Below, one piece after another: positions 24,429 through 32,812 of a DNA stretch of 39,210 bases (its first letter is position 1; each line of letters begins with the position of its first letter). A model generated the notes under the pieces. The model saw only the letters and a program-made list of their open reading frames with translations, had not been told where the DNA came from and did no database searches. The position numbers were made by a program, and so were the translations under genes. The stretch comes from Betaproteobacteria bacterium. GTDB taxonomy: Bacteria > Pseudomonadota > Gammaproteobacteria > Burkholderiales > SG8-41. The stretch is from NCBI GenBank assembly GCA_947476215.1, contig CANJQI010000033.1:1-39210 (forward strand), read 5' to 3'.

Positions 24429-25367
24429 TTACCGCGATGTGGCGGTATTGAACCCGTCGAAGACCAGATCCGGCGCACTTAAATTGTGCGTCGATTGCAC
24501 AATGCGCCCGAAGCGGACAGCGACCGCGCGAAATCGGCTGAATTCAAGTATTGGTGTTGAGACCGTTGCAATTGATGTGCCTGACCAGCCCGCGACCGCA
24601 ACGTCCGCCTGCGCCGGTGCAACGAACATCGAACGCAGCGCGGCGAACGGTTGCTCAGCGGGCAGCGGCGGATCCAGCGAAAGTGCGAGATTTACGCGCG
24701 CGGTGGTTGCCGAGGCGACCGTCAACACGCCACTTGTCTGATTTCGGAACGTGAGCCGGAACGTCATCGTCACCGGATCAAAGGCAATGCTGCGGATGGC
24801 AACGAAGGGCCGGGTATCTTCTTCGATCGGTCCAAACAGAAATGAACTGCCATAGGCGCTGTCCACCAGCGTGGGTGGCGGCAGCGGCTTTACCCGCCAG
24901 TAGCCATCTGCGGGATAGACCACCAGAATTTCAACATCGCGTTGTGGGCCGCGTTTCAGCAATTGCACCAGATGCAGGCCACGTTCACTAGTTTTGCCCA
25001 CCCGGAAATCCACCACATCGGCCCGCCAGAAGCTCTGGAAACGGTGCCCCACGAGGCGTATTTCGGTATCTTCGTAGAGCGTCAGTGTGCGCGGCACAAA
25101 TGAAAAACTTGGATCCTGCGACATGTCGCAGGCGGTGAAATCGGGTGCGGTGCTGTCGTCCTTTAGCGTCGCGATGTAGGGTGGATGTTCGGCGCTGATC
25201 TGAAAGGAAACAATGCCGGTGCCCAGCACCTTTACATAGACGTTGTCTTCTTCGGCGCAACGGGTCGCACGGCTGGCATTTACGAAGTCCACCGTGACCG
25301 CGGCGTAGGCGCAATGCGCCAGAAAAGCGACCAGGCATGTGCAGACCTTCAGCAGATGGCGCATCAT
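24429..25367 (-). CDS. Exported protein of unknown function coupled to the OpgH-like gene
   Basis: 312 residues with an N-terminal signal peptide (HLLKVCTCLVAFLAHCAYA). The mature part is rich in beta-type sequence (for example VKVLGTGIVSFQISAEHPPY, RTLTLYEDTEIRLVGHRF, FDPVTMTFRLTFRNQTSGVL) and has two cysteines (in RCAEED and FTACDM) that may form a disulfide. I do not recognise a domain. The start ATG overlaps the TGA of the OpgH-like gene by 4 nt, so the two are translated together. A periplasmic partner of the glucan-synthesis enzyme is the simplest guess, perhaps taking the place of the periplasmic OpgG normally found with OpgH. Confidence 0.8.
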   Translation of the reverse strand: MMRHLLKVCTCLVAFLAHCAYAAVTVDFVNASRATRCAEEDNVYVKVLGTGIVSFQISAEHPPYIATLKDDSTAPDFTACDMSQDPSFSFVPRTLTLYEDTEIRLVGHRFQSFWRADVVDFRVGKTSERGLHLVQLLKRGPQRDVEILVVYPADGYWRVKPLPPPTLVDSAYGSSFLFGPIEEDTRPFVAIRSIAFDPVTMTFRLTFRNQTSGVLTVASATTARVNLALSLDPPLPAEQPFAALRSMFVAPAQADVAVAGWSGTSIATVSTPILEFSRFRAVAVRFGRIVQSTHNLSAPDLVFDGFNTATSR

Positions 25368-27163
25368 TTATTCACGGACGCTGTCGAAAAGTCTGTTGTG
25401 CATGGCGAGAACAAACCGGCGGCGGCCGCTCCCTGGAGTTGCGCCGATTCTTCCGGGACCCTGCAAAGTCCCGCGGCACTCAGCAGGCGGCCGAGCGGGG
25501 GATGCGCGCTCAGCATGGCGAGCGGAATGGCGCCGAGAAGTCCTGCCATGAGCGGCGCCCAAAACCAGATAGGCCCGGGCGCAACCTGCAAGAACCATAG
25601 CACAAGAGCAATTCCCAGCAGCGTTTGCGGCCACAGCCTGCGCGCCGCCATCGCAAGGGGTACCCCTTCGACGTCACGTTGCTGCGAGGTCCAGCCGACT
25701 TGCCGGCCGAATGGCAGGCCGAGGAGAAAAATCGTTACCGCCACGGCGCATACCGGCGCGATCAACAACGTCAGCAAAAATTCAAGCGCGACGCTGATGA
25801 TGATGCGCGTGGTGCCGCCGTAGGCGCGACGCAAGTCGGCGCGCATCAGCACATCGGCCAGGGTGGCGATCTTGGGCGCCAGTCCCATCGCCAGCGTTAT
25901 GATGAACAGTGTAATACCCAGATCCGTGCGAAACGGCTGCGGACGCGTCAGCCCCAGCGCCAAAAACACCAGCCACGCCGGTGCGCTCAGGTACATGGCG
26001 ATGGCGAGACCAAGCTGGCAGCGACTGACCGTCGGCAGGCCGGGCAGCGCGAGGAAATGAAAATACTGCATATTGCCCTGACACCAGCGCAGATCGCGCC
26101 TGATGAACTCCGGCAGACTCGGCGGATTTTCCTCCCAACTGCCCTCTTCATCGGGCAACACCCGCACCTCAAACCCGGCGCGCCGCATCAGCACGGCCTC
26201 AAGTTGGTCATGGCTCAGTACATGGCCGCCGAGTGGTGGTTCGCCGGGCAACACCGGCAGATGACAATGTTCGATGAACGGCGCCAGACGCAGGATCGCG
26301 TTGTGCCCCCAGTAGGGGCCGCAATCGCCCTGCCAGCTCGCTGCTCCCAGCGTGTATGAGCGCATGCCGAGGCGCATGCCAAATTGAAAGATGCGCGCGA
26401 ACGCGCTTGCGCTGGGCAGGCCGGTCACCAGCGTTTGCAGTATGCCTATGCGCGGCTCGGCCTGCATGATGCGTACCAGGCGCAGCATGGCCTCCGGCGC
26501 CATGACGCTGTCGGCGTCCAGCACGATCGCAAATTGATGCCGACGACCCCACTGCTCGCAGAAATCGCGAATATTGCCGGCCTTGAAGCCAGTGCTTTGT
26601 TCGCGCCGACGATAGGTGACTTGCAGCGCGGTGCCGAATCGCTGCGCCATGGCGCAAGCAACGCGTTCCTCGGTGGCGGCGACCTCAGGCTGGTTGCTGT
26701 CGCTGAGCATGTAGAGATGAAACCAGCGCGCCTCGCCGGTCGCGACGAGTCCGTCCATCATCCACGTTAGGTTGCGCGAAAGGCGCGCGGTATTTTCATT
26801 GCGTATGCAAATCAACAGCGCCGTCTTGCTGGCAACTTTCGCGTCGCCGCAAGCGTGGCGCCGATGCGGCGCCACCAGCGCGGCCGGGTCGCGCGCAAAT
26901 ATCATCAACGAGAACCCGATGACCGCGTTCCAGAAACCTATCGTCGTCCACGGCAGCGTCAATGCGAACAACAGCAGCATCGCAACGCCGATTGCATCGG
27001 GTGCGGCGGTGAACAACGTGACCGTCATTAAAACGAGCAGCGCAGCGGAACTGGAAAGCACGAGCGTGGCGAAACCGATGCGCCGACCGCGCAATGACAG
27101 GCCGGTGCGTGGCTGTTCCGGCGGGCTCGTTAAAGTGGCGTTCGTGCGTGTGTCAGCATTCAT
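25364..27163 (-). CDS. opgH: OpgH/MdoH-like glucosyltransferase
   Basis: 599 residues, inner-membrane GT2 enzyme. Seen: two N-terminal membrane helices, the cytoplasmic catalytic domain with MLSDSNQPEV, STGFKAGNIRDF, VLDADSVMAPEA (DxD) and RRDLRWCQGN (the R-W pair of the Q/RxxRW motif), then at least four C-terminal helices, including LGLAIAMYLSAPAWLVFLAL. OpgH polymerises beta-1,2-linked glucose from UDP-glucose and exports osmoregulated periplasmic glucans; in E. coli it is 847 residues, so this is a short version lacking N- and C-terminal extensions. OpgG is not next to it. It is followed by the exported unknown protein, overlapping by 4 nt. A related polysaccharide synthase with another product is possible. 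Confidence 0.88.
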   Translation of the reverse strand: MNADTRTNATLTSPPEQPRTGLSLRGRRIGFATLVLSSSAALLVLMTVTLFTAAPDAIGVAMLLLFALTLPWTTIGFWNAVIGFSLMIFARDPAALVAPHRRHACGDAKVASKTALLICIRNENTARLSRNLTWMMDGLVATGEARWFHLYMLSDSNQPEVAATEERVACAMAQRFGTALQVTYRRREQSTGFKAGNIRDFCEQWGRRHQFAIVLDADSVMAPEAMLRLVRIMQAEPRIGILQTLVTGLPSASAFARIFQFGMRLGMRSYTLGAASWQGDCGPYWGHNAILRLAPFIEHCHLPVLPGEPPLGGHVLSHDQLEAVLMRRAGFEVRVLPDEEGSWEENPPSLPEFIRRDLRWCQGNMQYFHFLALPGLPTVSRCQLGLAIAMYLSAPAWLVFLALGLTRPQPFRTDLGITLFIITLAMGLAPKIATLADVLMRADLRRAYGGTTRIIISVALEFLLTLLIAPVCAVAVTIFLLGLPFGRQVGWTSQQRDVEGVPLAMAARRLWPQTLLGIALVLWFLQVAPGPIWFWAPLMAGLLGAIPLAMLSAHPPLGRLLSAAGLCRVPEESAQLQGAAAAGLFSPCTTDFSTASVNK

Positions 27164-27333
27164 GATTTTGCGGCGCGCAATGCGTTATCCCCTGGCCACC
27201 GGTTGTATAGAATACGAACAAAGTAATCATGCAAATTCGCGTCTATCATTATAGTTGCAGGTCGGTGAAAAGGTGGTTTAATGTTCCATCCTCTATCCAA
27301 GATGCGCATGCAATTCACATGGGTGGCATAAAA

Positions 27334-28311
27334 ATGAATTCATTTCTCAAATGCATGATTGGTTGGCGAGCGATGCTGGCCGCATCGGGTTTCGTTTTTG
27401 TTGCTGGTGCCGCTTCAGCGCAGGACTATCCCAGCAGACCGGTGCGCATAGTCACGTCGGAAGTCGGGGGTGGCACTGATGTGCTGACACGCATGGTTGC
27501 GCAGGGCTTGTCGGTCGCGCTTAACCAGCAGTTTATTGTCGAGAACCGGCCGAGCGGCCCCATCCCGGGAGAAATCGTGTCGAAGGCGATACCGAATGGA
27601 TATACGCTGTTGCTGTTCAATAATGCCTTGTGGGTAGGTCCGTTGATACAGACGACACCGTACGACCCGGTACGCGACTTCGCAGCCGTTACGACCGTGG
27701 CCAAAGCGATCAATCTGGTTGTTGTCCATCCGTCTTCCGCTGTCAAGACCATACCGGAGTTGATCGCGCTGGCCAAAGCCAAACCGGGTGAGCTCAACTA
27801 CGGCGCGTCGGGAATAGGTTCGTCGAATCATCTCGCCGCGGAATTGTTCAGGAGCATGGCTGGCATCAACATCGTGCGCGTCAATTACAAAGGCGCCGGA
27901 CCGGCGCTCAATGCATTGCTGGCCGGTGAGGTGCAACTCATGGTACCCACCGCGGGCGCCGCCACGCCGCATATCAAGTCAGGCCGGATCAGAGTGCTGG
28001 CAGTGACCAGTGCCGAGCCTTCCACCTTCGCGCCGGGAATACCGACCGTCGCGGCGTCGGGTGTGCCGGGTTACGAAGCTGTAACGTTGTATTCCGTATT
28101 CGTGCCAGCCGGAACGCCCCGACCCATCATCGACAAGCTGAACAGCGAAATTGTGCGCCTGCTGAAACGGCCGGATATGGCAGAGAAGCTGATCAGCGCC
28201 GGACTGGAGCCAGCGGGCAGTACGCCGGTTCAGCTTGCGGCGGTTGTAAAGGCAGACGCGGCAAGGATGGCCACGCTCATCAAGGCATCGGGGATACGCG
28301 CCGATCAATGA
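27334..28311 (+). CDS. Bug-family periplasmic binding protein 4
   Basis: 325 residues from ATG 27334 (GGGTGG a few bases upstream); an in-frame ATG at 27319 would add five residues. Signal peptide with FVFVAGAASA and the mature start QDYPSRPVRIVTSEVGGG. The first ligand loop keeps a TD (GGGTDVLTR) but the second reads ENRPSGPIPGE. Other blocks: VAKAINLVVVHPSSAVKTIP, KPGELNYGASGIGSSNH, VNYKGAGPALNALLAGEVQL. It is followed by the VOC gene after 86 bp. Confidence 0.92.
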   Translation: MNSFLKCMIGWRAMLAASGFVFVAGAASAQDYPSRPVRIVTSEVGGGTDVLTRMVAQGLSVALNQQFIVENRPSGPIPGEIVSKAIPNGYTLLLFNNALWVGPLIQTTPYDPVRDFAAVTTVAKAINLVVVHPSSAVKTIPELIALAKAKPGELNYGASGIGSSNHLAAELFRSMAGINIVRVNYKGAGPALNALLAGEVQLMVPTAGAATPHIKSGRIRVLAVTSAEPSTFAPGIPTVAASGVPGYEAVTLYSVFVPAGTPRPIIDKLNSEIVRLLKRPDMAEKLISAGLEPAGSTPVQLAAVVKADAARMATLIKASGIRADQ

Positions 28312-28397
28312 TACGCCACGCCCCGCGTATCGTGGCGCCGTCAAAGGCTGGCGTATACTGTTCGTCCTTCAAATTTCTTCGACTAGGAGGGTATTCC

Positions 28398-28790
28398 ATG
28401 AACCGTATTGTTCACTTGGCATTGAAAGTCGATGATCTTGATCGCGCCAGCGAGTTTTATCAAAAGGTATTCGGATTCAAAGAGGTTGTAACCAAAAAGA
28501 CACGCGATCACCTGTCGCGACATCTGACCGATGGCGCGCTCGATTTCGCGCTCATCAAGTATGATGCAGGTACCCAGTCGGCCGAGTCGAAGGCCGCGGG
28601 TGACGGCCCGTGCATTCACCACTTTGCGATCGAAGTCGAGGACCTCGAAAAGTCCACGCAGGAAATAAAGTCCTACGGTTGCGAAATGATCAGCGAGCCG
28701 GGTGTCATACCGGTCAAGTTCCGTGCGCCCGGTGGCACTGTTGCGGAGCTTGTGCCGCGTGAGCGTTACAAACAACCCACATCCAAGTAG
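28398..28790 (+). CDS. VOC (glyoxalase/dioxygenase superfamily) protein
   Basis: 130 residues, two beta-alpha-beta-beta-beta modules. The presumed metal triad is His6 (RIVHLALKV), His75 (CIHHFAIEV) and Glu117 (GTVAELVP). Such proteins act as lyases, isomerases or dioxygenases on a bound metal; which one cannot be told. An excellent ribosome site, AGGAGGG, precedes the ATG 28398. Lies between Bug 4 and the MmgE/PrpD gene, 16 bp before the latter, so it probably serves the same pathway. Confidence 0.92.
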   Translation: MNRIVHLALKVDDLDRASEFYQKVFGFKEVVTKKTRDHLSRHLTDGALDFALIKYDAGTQSAESKAAGDGPCIHHFAIEVEDLEKSTQEIKSYGCEMISEPGVIPVKFRAPGGTVAELVPRERYKQPTSK

Positions 28791-28806
28791 CAGCAGGGAT
28801 TCAAAA

Positions 28807-30219
28807 ATGGCGGAGAAGTCTGTGTCGGGCGGGAACGAAGGTTCGGGTCACGAGGGCGTCGGTTCCATGAGCGTCGCGGAGCAGCTCGCGGATTCGGTTG
28901 CCGCGCTGTGCAAAGCATCCATACCGTCGGTAGTGCGTGCTCGAGTCGAGGATTTGCTGATAGACGTGGGCGGGCTATGCATCGCCGCGCGCAACACCGA
29001 TTACATGCGTGCGTTGATCGCCAGCGTCGATGGCGGTGGACCGTGCGGCGCGCTCGGGCACGCGGGCGGGTTTAGCGCCGAAGATGCGGCCATGATCAAT
29101 GGCTGCGCGGTACACGGTGAGGATTTCGACGATACGTTCGAAGGCGGCCCGGTACACAGCGGCGCGGTGATAGTGCCCGCGGTATTGGCTGCGTGCGAGC
29201 GCTTCAACCGCGATGGACGCGCCGCGCTATTTGGTATTGCCGCAGGCGTGGAGGCGCTGTGCCGGCTGAGTCTGGTTGTTCCGAAGGCGATCCACAAATC
29301 GGGCTTTCATCCCACCGGGGTGCTGGGCGCGATGGCTGCAACCCTCGCGGTATCCACCACGCTGGGTCTCAACCGCCAGCAGACGGTGGACGCGCTGGGA
29401 AATGCCGGCAGCATGACGGGTGGCATTATCGAGTATCTCGCCGAGGGCGCATGGACCAAGCGGCTGCATGCCGGTTGGGCGGCGCGGGTCGGTTTGCACG
29501 CTGCGCGCATAGGACAGCATGGCTTTCTGGGACCGCGCACCGTGTTCGAAGGCGTGCATGGCCTGTTCAATGGATATGCGCGCAGTGCGAAAGGCGATTA
29601 CGGTGCGCTGACCAGCGGCTTCGGGCGCGACTGGCAGATGCTGGATCTGACATTCAAGCCCTATGCGACCGGCACCATGAACCAGCCCTACATCGACTGT
29701 GCATTGCGTCTTGCGCGCAATGGTTACACGGCGGAAGACGTCATCGAAGTGCTGTGCGAGACCGCCGAGGGTTACGTGCACCGGCTATGGGAACCGCTCG
29801 CCTCCAAGCATCGCCCGGCGAACGACTATGCCGCCAAGTTCAGCACGCCGTTCAATATTGCTGTTGCGTTCGTGAGCGGCGGCGCAGGGCTGGCGGCGTT
29901 CAGTGAAGAAACCGTGCGCGATGCGCGCATATTGGGTCTTGCATCCAAGGTGCGCTACGTGGTTGATCCCAACAATCCTTATCCCAAAGCCTACACAGGG
30001 CACATCAGAATGACGCTCAAGGACGGGCGCGTATTCGAGGAACGCCAGCCGCACATTCGCGGCGGCAGCCAGGAGCCGTTGACGCGCGACGAGATCGAAG
30101 CGAAGTTCCGTGGCAACGTCAGGTATGGCGGGTGGAGCGAACAGCGCGCTGGCGAGTTTGTTGGGTTTGCCAGGTCGGTATTCAGCGGCAAGGTCGATCT
30201 TTCCGCCTTTCGCGGATAA
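28807..30219 (+). CDS. MmgE/PrpD family protein
   Basis: 470 residues with the all-helical N-terminal half and mixed C-terminal half of the MmgE/PrpD fold: GGLCIAARNTDYM, DAAMINGCAVHGEDFDDTF, the small-residue stretch KSGFHPTGVLGAMAATLAVS, WAARVGLHAARIGQHGFLGP, PYATGTMNQPYIDCALRL. Family enzymes include 2-methylcitrate dehydratase, iminodisuccinate epimerase and cis-aconitate decarboxylase, so a dehydratase, decarboxylase or epimerase acting on a polycarboxylate is likely; the exact reaction is open. ATG 28807 has AGGGA upstream. It follows the VOC gene closely and is convergent with the second MmgE/PrpD gene. Confidence 0.9.
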   Translation: MAEKSVSGGNEGSGHEGVGSMSVAEQLADSVAALCKASIPSVVRARVEDLLIDVGGLCIAARNTDYMRALIASVDGGGPCGALGHAGGFSAEDAAMINGCAVHGEDFDDTFEGGPVHSGAVIVPAVLAACERFNRDGRAALFGIAAGVEALCRLSLVVPKAIHKSGFHPTGVLGAMAATLAVSTTLGLNRQQTVDALGNAGSMTGGIIEYLAEGAWTKRLHAGWAARVGLHAARIGQHGFLGPRTVFEGVHGLFNGYARSAKGDYGALTSGFGRDWQMLDLTFKPYATGTMNQPYIDCALRLARNGYTAEDVIEVLCETAEGYVHRLWEPLASKHRPANDYAAKFSTPFNIAVAFVSGGAGLAAFSEETVRDARILGLASKVRYVVDPNNPYPKAYTGHIRMTLKDGRVFEERQPHIRGGSQEPLTRDEIEAKFRGNVRYGGWSEQRAGEFVGFARSVFSGKVDLSAFRG

Positions 30220-30282
30220 TCGCGGGTCGGCTGAATGCCGGGGAAAGTAACTGGGCCCGTAGATCTAAGTGTGATCCGGCGC

Positions 30283-31728
30283 CTAATTCTGCTCAGTCGC
30301 CAGTAAATTGCTGAACTCATGGACTGGCGTAATCAACAGTCGTTGATGATCCATGCACAATGCGCTGATGGTACGTTGTTTTTCTGGCGGAAAGCGCCGC
30401 GCCAGGCTGGCCTCGAATTTCTTGATCAGCAGGGGCAGGCCTTGTTTGCGGCGCTTGGCATGTCCCGCCGGAAATTCAACTTCGATCAGGCCGGTGCTGG
30501 TGCCATCCTTGAACATGATCTCGATGGCGTTGGGGTTGCCGCAGCGCGCGGGGTCGAGGTAGCTTTCGTTGTAGCGCGCGCTTTCGCTGACTTTCATCAG
30601 CGAGCGCAGCCGGTCTATGCGTGGGTCGGCGGCGACATCGTCCTCGTAATCGTCCGCGGTCAGCCTGCCATGCAGCAACGTTACGGCGACCGCGTATTGC
30701 AGGCAGTGATCGCGATCGGCGGCATTGCGCAACGGGCCGCTCTTGTTGATCTTGGTGTAAGGTTCATGATGCGTGGCAATGGCTATGCTGGCAATTTCAT
30801 CCAGACGGGAGTGCACGGTGGGATGCAATTGCAATGCGCATTCGATGGCGGATTGCGCATGGATGACGACCGGGCCAGCGAGCTTGAAGAAGGCATTCTC
30901 CATGACGTGAGTTCCGAACGGCATGCCGCGTTTGGGAATTTCGCCACCCAGAAAGTGCTTGTAAAAACCCCATTGCGGATGGGTCAACACCTGCGGATAG
31001 CCGGGCTCGCCTTTGGTCGCCATCAATGCCAGCCGCAGCGCCTGGCTTACCGCATCCGCGCCCGCCCAGCCTTTGCGCGGACCGGTATTCGAGCCATAGC
31101 GGTGCAGGCACAAGCCGGCATCAATAAACGCCAGCGATACCGCTGCGGCGATCTGTTCACGGTTGCCGCCCAGCATTTTCGTGACCACGGCTGCACATGC
31201 TACCTTGGGGAGCAGCACGTGATCAATGCCGTGCTGGACGATAGGCAGATCCGACCCCAGTATGCCCTGAATTTCGTGGGCCTTGATCATGCCGTCCAGG
31301 ACCGTGGCCAGCGTGAGCGGGGTCTGGCCGGCCGCGACGCGTACCCGGCTGAGATAGTCCGTGGTCGCGAGTATCGCGCCCAGGTCGTCCGAAGGGTGGC
31401 ACGTGGTCGGCGTTCCCACAAAAGTGTCGCTATAGTCCAGCCACCTTACCATGCAGGAGATATTGAACGCGGCCGTCACCGGATCGAGCAGGAATCCGGT
31501 ACCCGGAACGCGCGCACCGTGCGTGACGGAGGCGCCGGGGATGACAGGGCCCAGCAGATTGACGCAGGACGCATGATCGAGTGCTTCAAAGGCGCATGCC
31601 AGGCTGTCCATCAGGCAGTAGCGTGCTGTGTCGACGGCGATGTGGCTCTGGATGTCGTAGCTGTCGACGTAGTCCGCGATTTCCAAAACGAGCGTATCAG
31701 TGGGAATATTTCCCTGTTCGGAGGACAA
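30283..31728 (-). CDS. prpD: PrpD-like 2-methylcitrate dehydratase
   Basis: 481 residues, similar in length and sequence to cofactor-free PrpD: DTARYCLMDSLACAFEAL, LLGPVIPGASVTHGARVPGT, IKAHEIQGI, TGPRKGWAGADAVSQALRL, LRNAADRDHCLQYAVAVTL, HAKRRKQGLPLLIKKF. PrpD converts 2-methylcitrate to 2-methylaconitate in propionate breakdown. The segment after LDYSDT reads FVGTPTTCHPSDD where typical PrpD has W-GHPSDN, so specificity may differ. No prpB, prpC or acnD is nearby. The TTG start at 31728 is backed by AAGGAG 7-12 nt upstream. Divergent from Bug 5 and convergent with the other MmgE/PrpD gene. Confidence 0.85.
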   Translation of the reverse strand: MSSEQGNIPTDTLVLEIADYVDSYDIQSHIAVDTARYCLMDSLACAFEALDHASCVNLLGPVIPGASVTHGARVPGTGFLLDPVTAAFNISCMVRWLDYSDTFVGTPTTCHPSDDLGAILATTDYLSRVRVAAGQTPLTLATVLDGMIKAHEIQGILGSDLPIVQHGIDHVLLPKVACAAVVTKMLGGNREQIAAAVSLAFIDAGLCLHRYGSNTGPRKGWAGADAVSQALRLALMATKGEPGYPQVLTHPQWGFYKHFLGGEIPKRGMPFGTHVMENAFFKLAGPVVIHAQSAIECALQLHPTVHSRLDEIASIAIATHHEPYTKINKSGPLRNAADRDHCLQYAVAVTLLHGRLTADDYEDDVAADPRIDRLRSLMKVSESARYNESYLDPARCGNPNAIEIMFKDGTSTGLIEVEFPAGHAKRRKQGLPLLIKKFEASLARRFPPEKQRTISALCMDHQRLLITPVHEFSNLLATEQN

Positions 31729-31809
31729 TTCGAGGCTCCTTGAAGGTGAATTTGGATATCCTGAACACTAACATAAATGGAAAATGAGCCGGTCGCAAAG
31801 GGAAACAAT

Positions 31810-32766
31810 ATGAGAGTCGTTGATATCCACGGGATGATGGTGGCGGGCTGCGCGGTATTTTGCGCAAGCATCGCCGGTGCTCAGTCGTACCCCATCAAGC
31901 CCATACGTGTCGTGACGACGGAGGCGGGCAGCGGCGGCGATTTTGCGATACGCCAGATAGCACCGGGGCTGAGCGCGAAACTGGGGCAGCAGATCGTGGT
32001 CGACAATCGTGGCAGCATGGCGATGTCGATTGCCGCCCGTGCCAACCCGGACGGCCATACCTTGGTTCTTTATGGCAGCACGTTGTGGTTGTTGCCTTTC
32101 ATGCGCGACAACGTGCCGTGGGATCCGCTCAAGGACTTTGCTCCGATTACCCTGGTGGTCAGCGCTCCCAACATCCTGGTCGTGCATCCGTCACTGTCCG
32201 TGCAGTCGGTGAAGGATCTGATTGCGCTCGCCAGATCGAAACCGGGCGAACTCAATTACAGTTCGGGGTTGGCCGGTACGGTATCTCATTTGTCGGGCGA
32301 GCTGTTCAAGTCCCTGGCAGGCGTTAATGTGGTGCGTATCCCTTACAAGGGTACGGGCTTGGCATTGAACGCCTTGATAGGCCTGCAGGTACAGTTGATG
32401 TTTTCAGCTGCCAGCGCTGCGTCGCCTTATGTGAAATCCGGGCGGCTGCGCGCGTTGGCGGTGACCTCGGCGCAACCCTCGGCGCTGTTACCAGGCTTGC
32501 CCACGGTGGCGTCGTCCGGGCTGCCGGGCTATGAATCGATACTGCCGTTTGCCTTGTTCGCGCCCGCGCGCACTCCGGTTGCACATATACAACGCCTGAA
32601 TACCGAAGTTGTGGGAATACTCAATGAACCGGAATTGAAGACGCGTTTCTTCAATGCGGGAACTGAAGTCGTGGCGAGTTCTGCGGAACAGCTTGCCGCC
32701 ATCATGAGATCCGACATGGCGCGATGGGGCAAGGTCATCAAGGATGCGGGGATACGAGATGAATAA
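31810..32766 (+). CDS. Bug-family periplasmic binding protein 5
   Basis: 318 residues from ATG 31810 (AGGGAAA 7-9 nt upstream). Signal peptide MRVVDIHGMMVAGCAVFCAS with cleavage near IAGAQ. The loops read TTEAGSGGDFAIR and DNRGSMAMSIA, so both differ from classic Bugs. Further blocks: DGHTLVLYGSTLW, VSAPNILVVHPSLSVQSVKD, LVYKG-like IPYKGTGLALNALIG, GLPGYESILPFALF. Divergent from prpD (81 bp) and followed by the SDR gene after 46 bp. Confidence 0.92.
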   Translation: MRVVDIHGMMVAGCAVFCASIAGAQSYPIKPIRVVTTEAGSGGDFAIRQIAPGLSAKLGQQIVVDNRGSMAMSIAARANPDGHTLVLYGSTLWLLPFMRDNVPWDPLKDFAPITLVVSAPNILVVHPSLSVQSVKDLIALARSKPGELNYSSGLAGTVSHLSGELFKSLAGVNVVRIPYKGTGLALNALIGLQVQLMFSAASAASPYVKSGRLRALAVTSAQPSALLPGLPTVASSGLPGYESILPFALFAPARTPVAHIQRLNTEVVGILNEPELKTRFFNAGTEVVASSAEQLAAIMRSDMARWGKVIKDAGIRDE

Positions 32767-32812
32767 CGATAAAATAGCCTCTTGTTGAAGATCAGGAAAT
32801 AGGGCGCGGACC

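Noticed and set aside
30319-31743. 474-codon open frame on the plus strand opposite prpD
   Set aside because: It is the antisense shadow of a gene with clear PrpD motifs; its translation has no domain and an abnormal composition rich in Gln, Arg and His.
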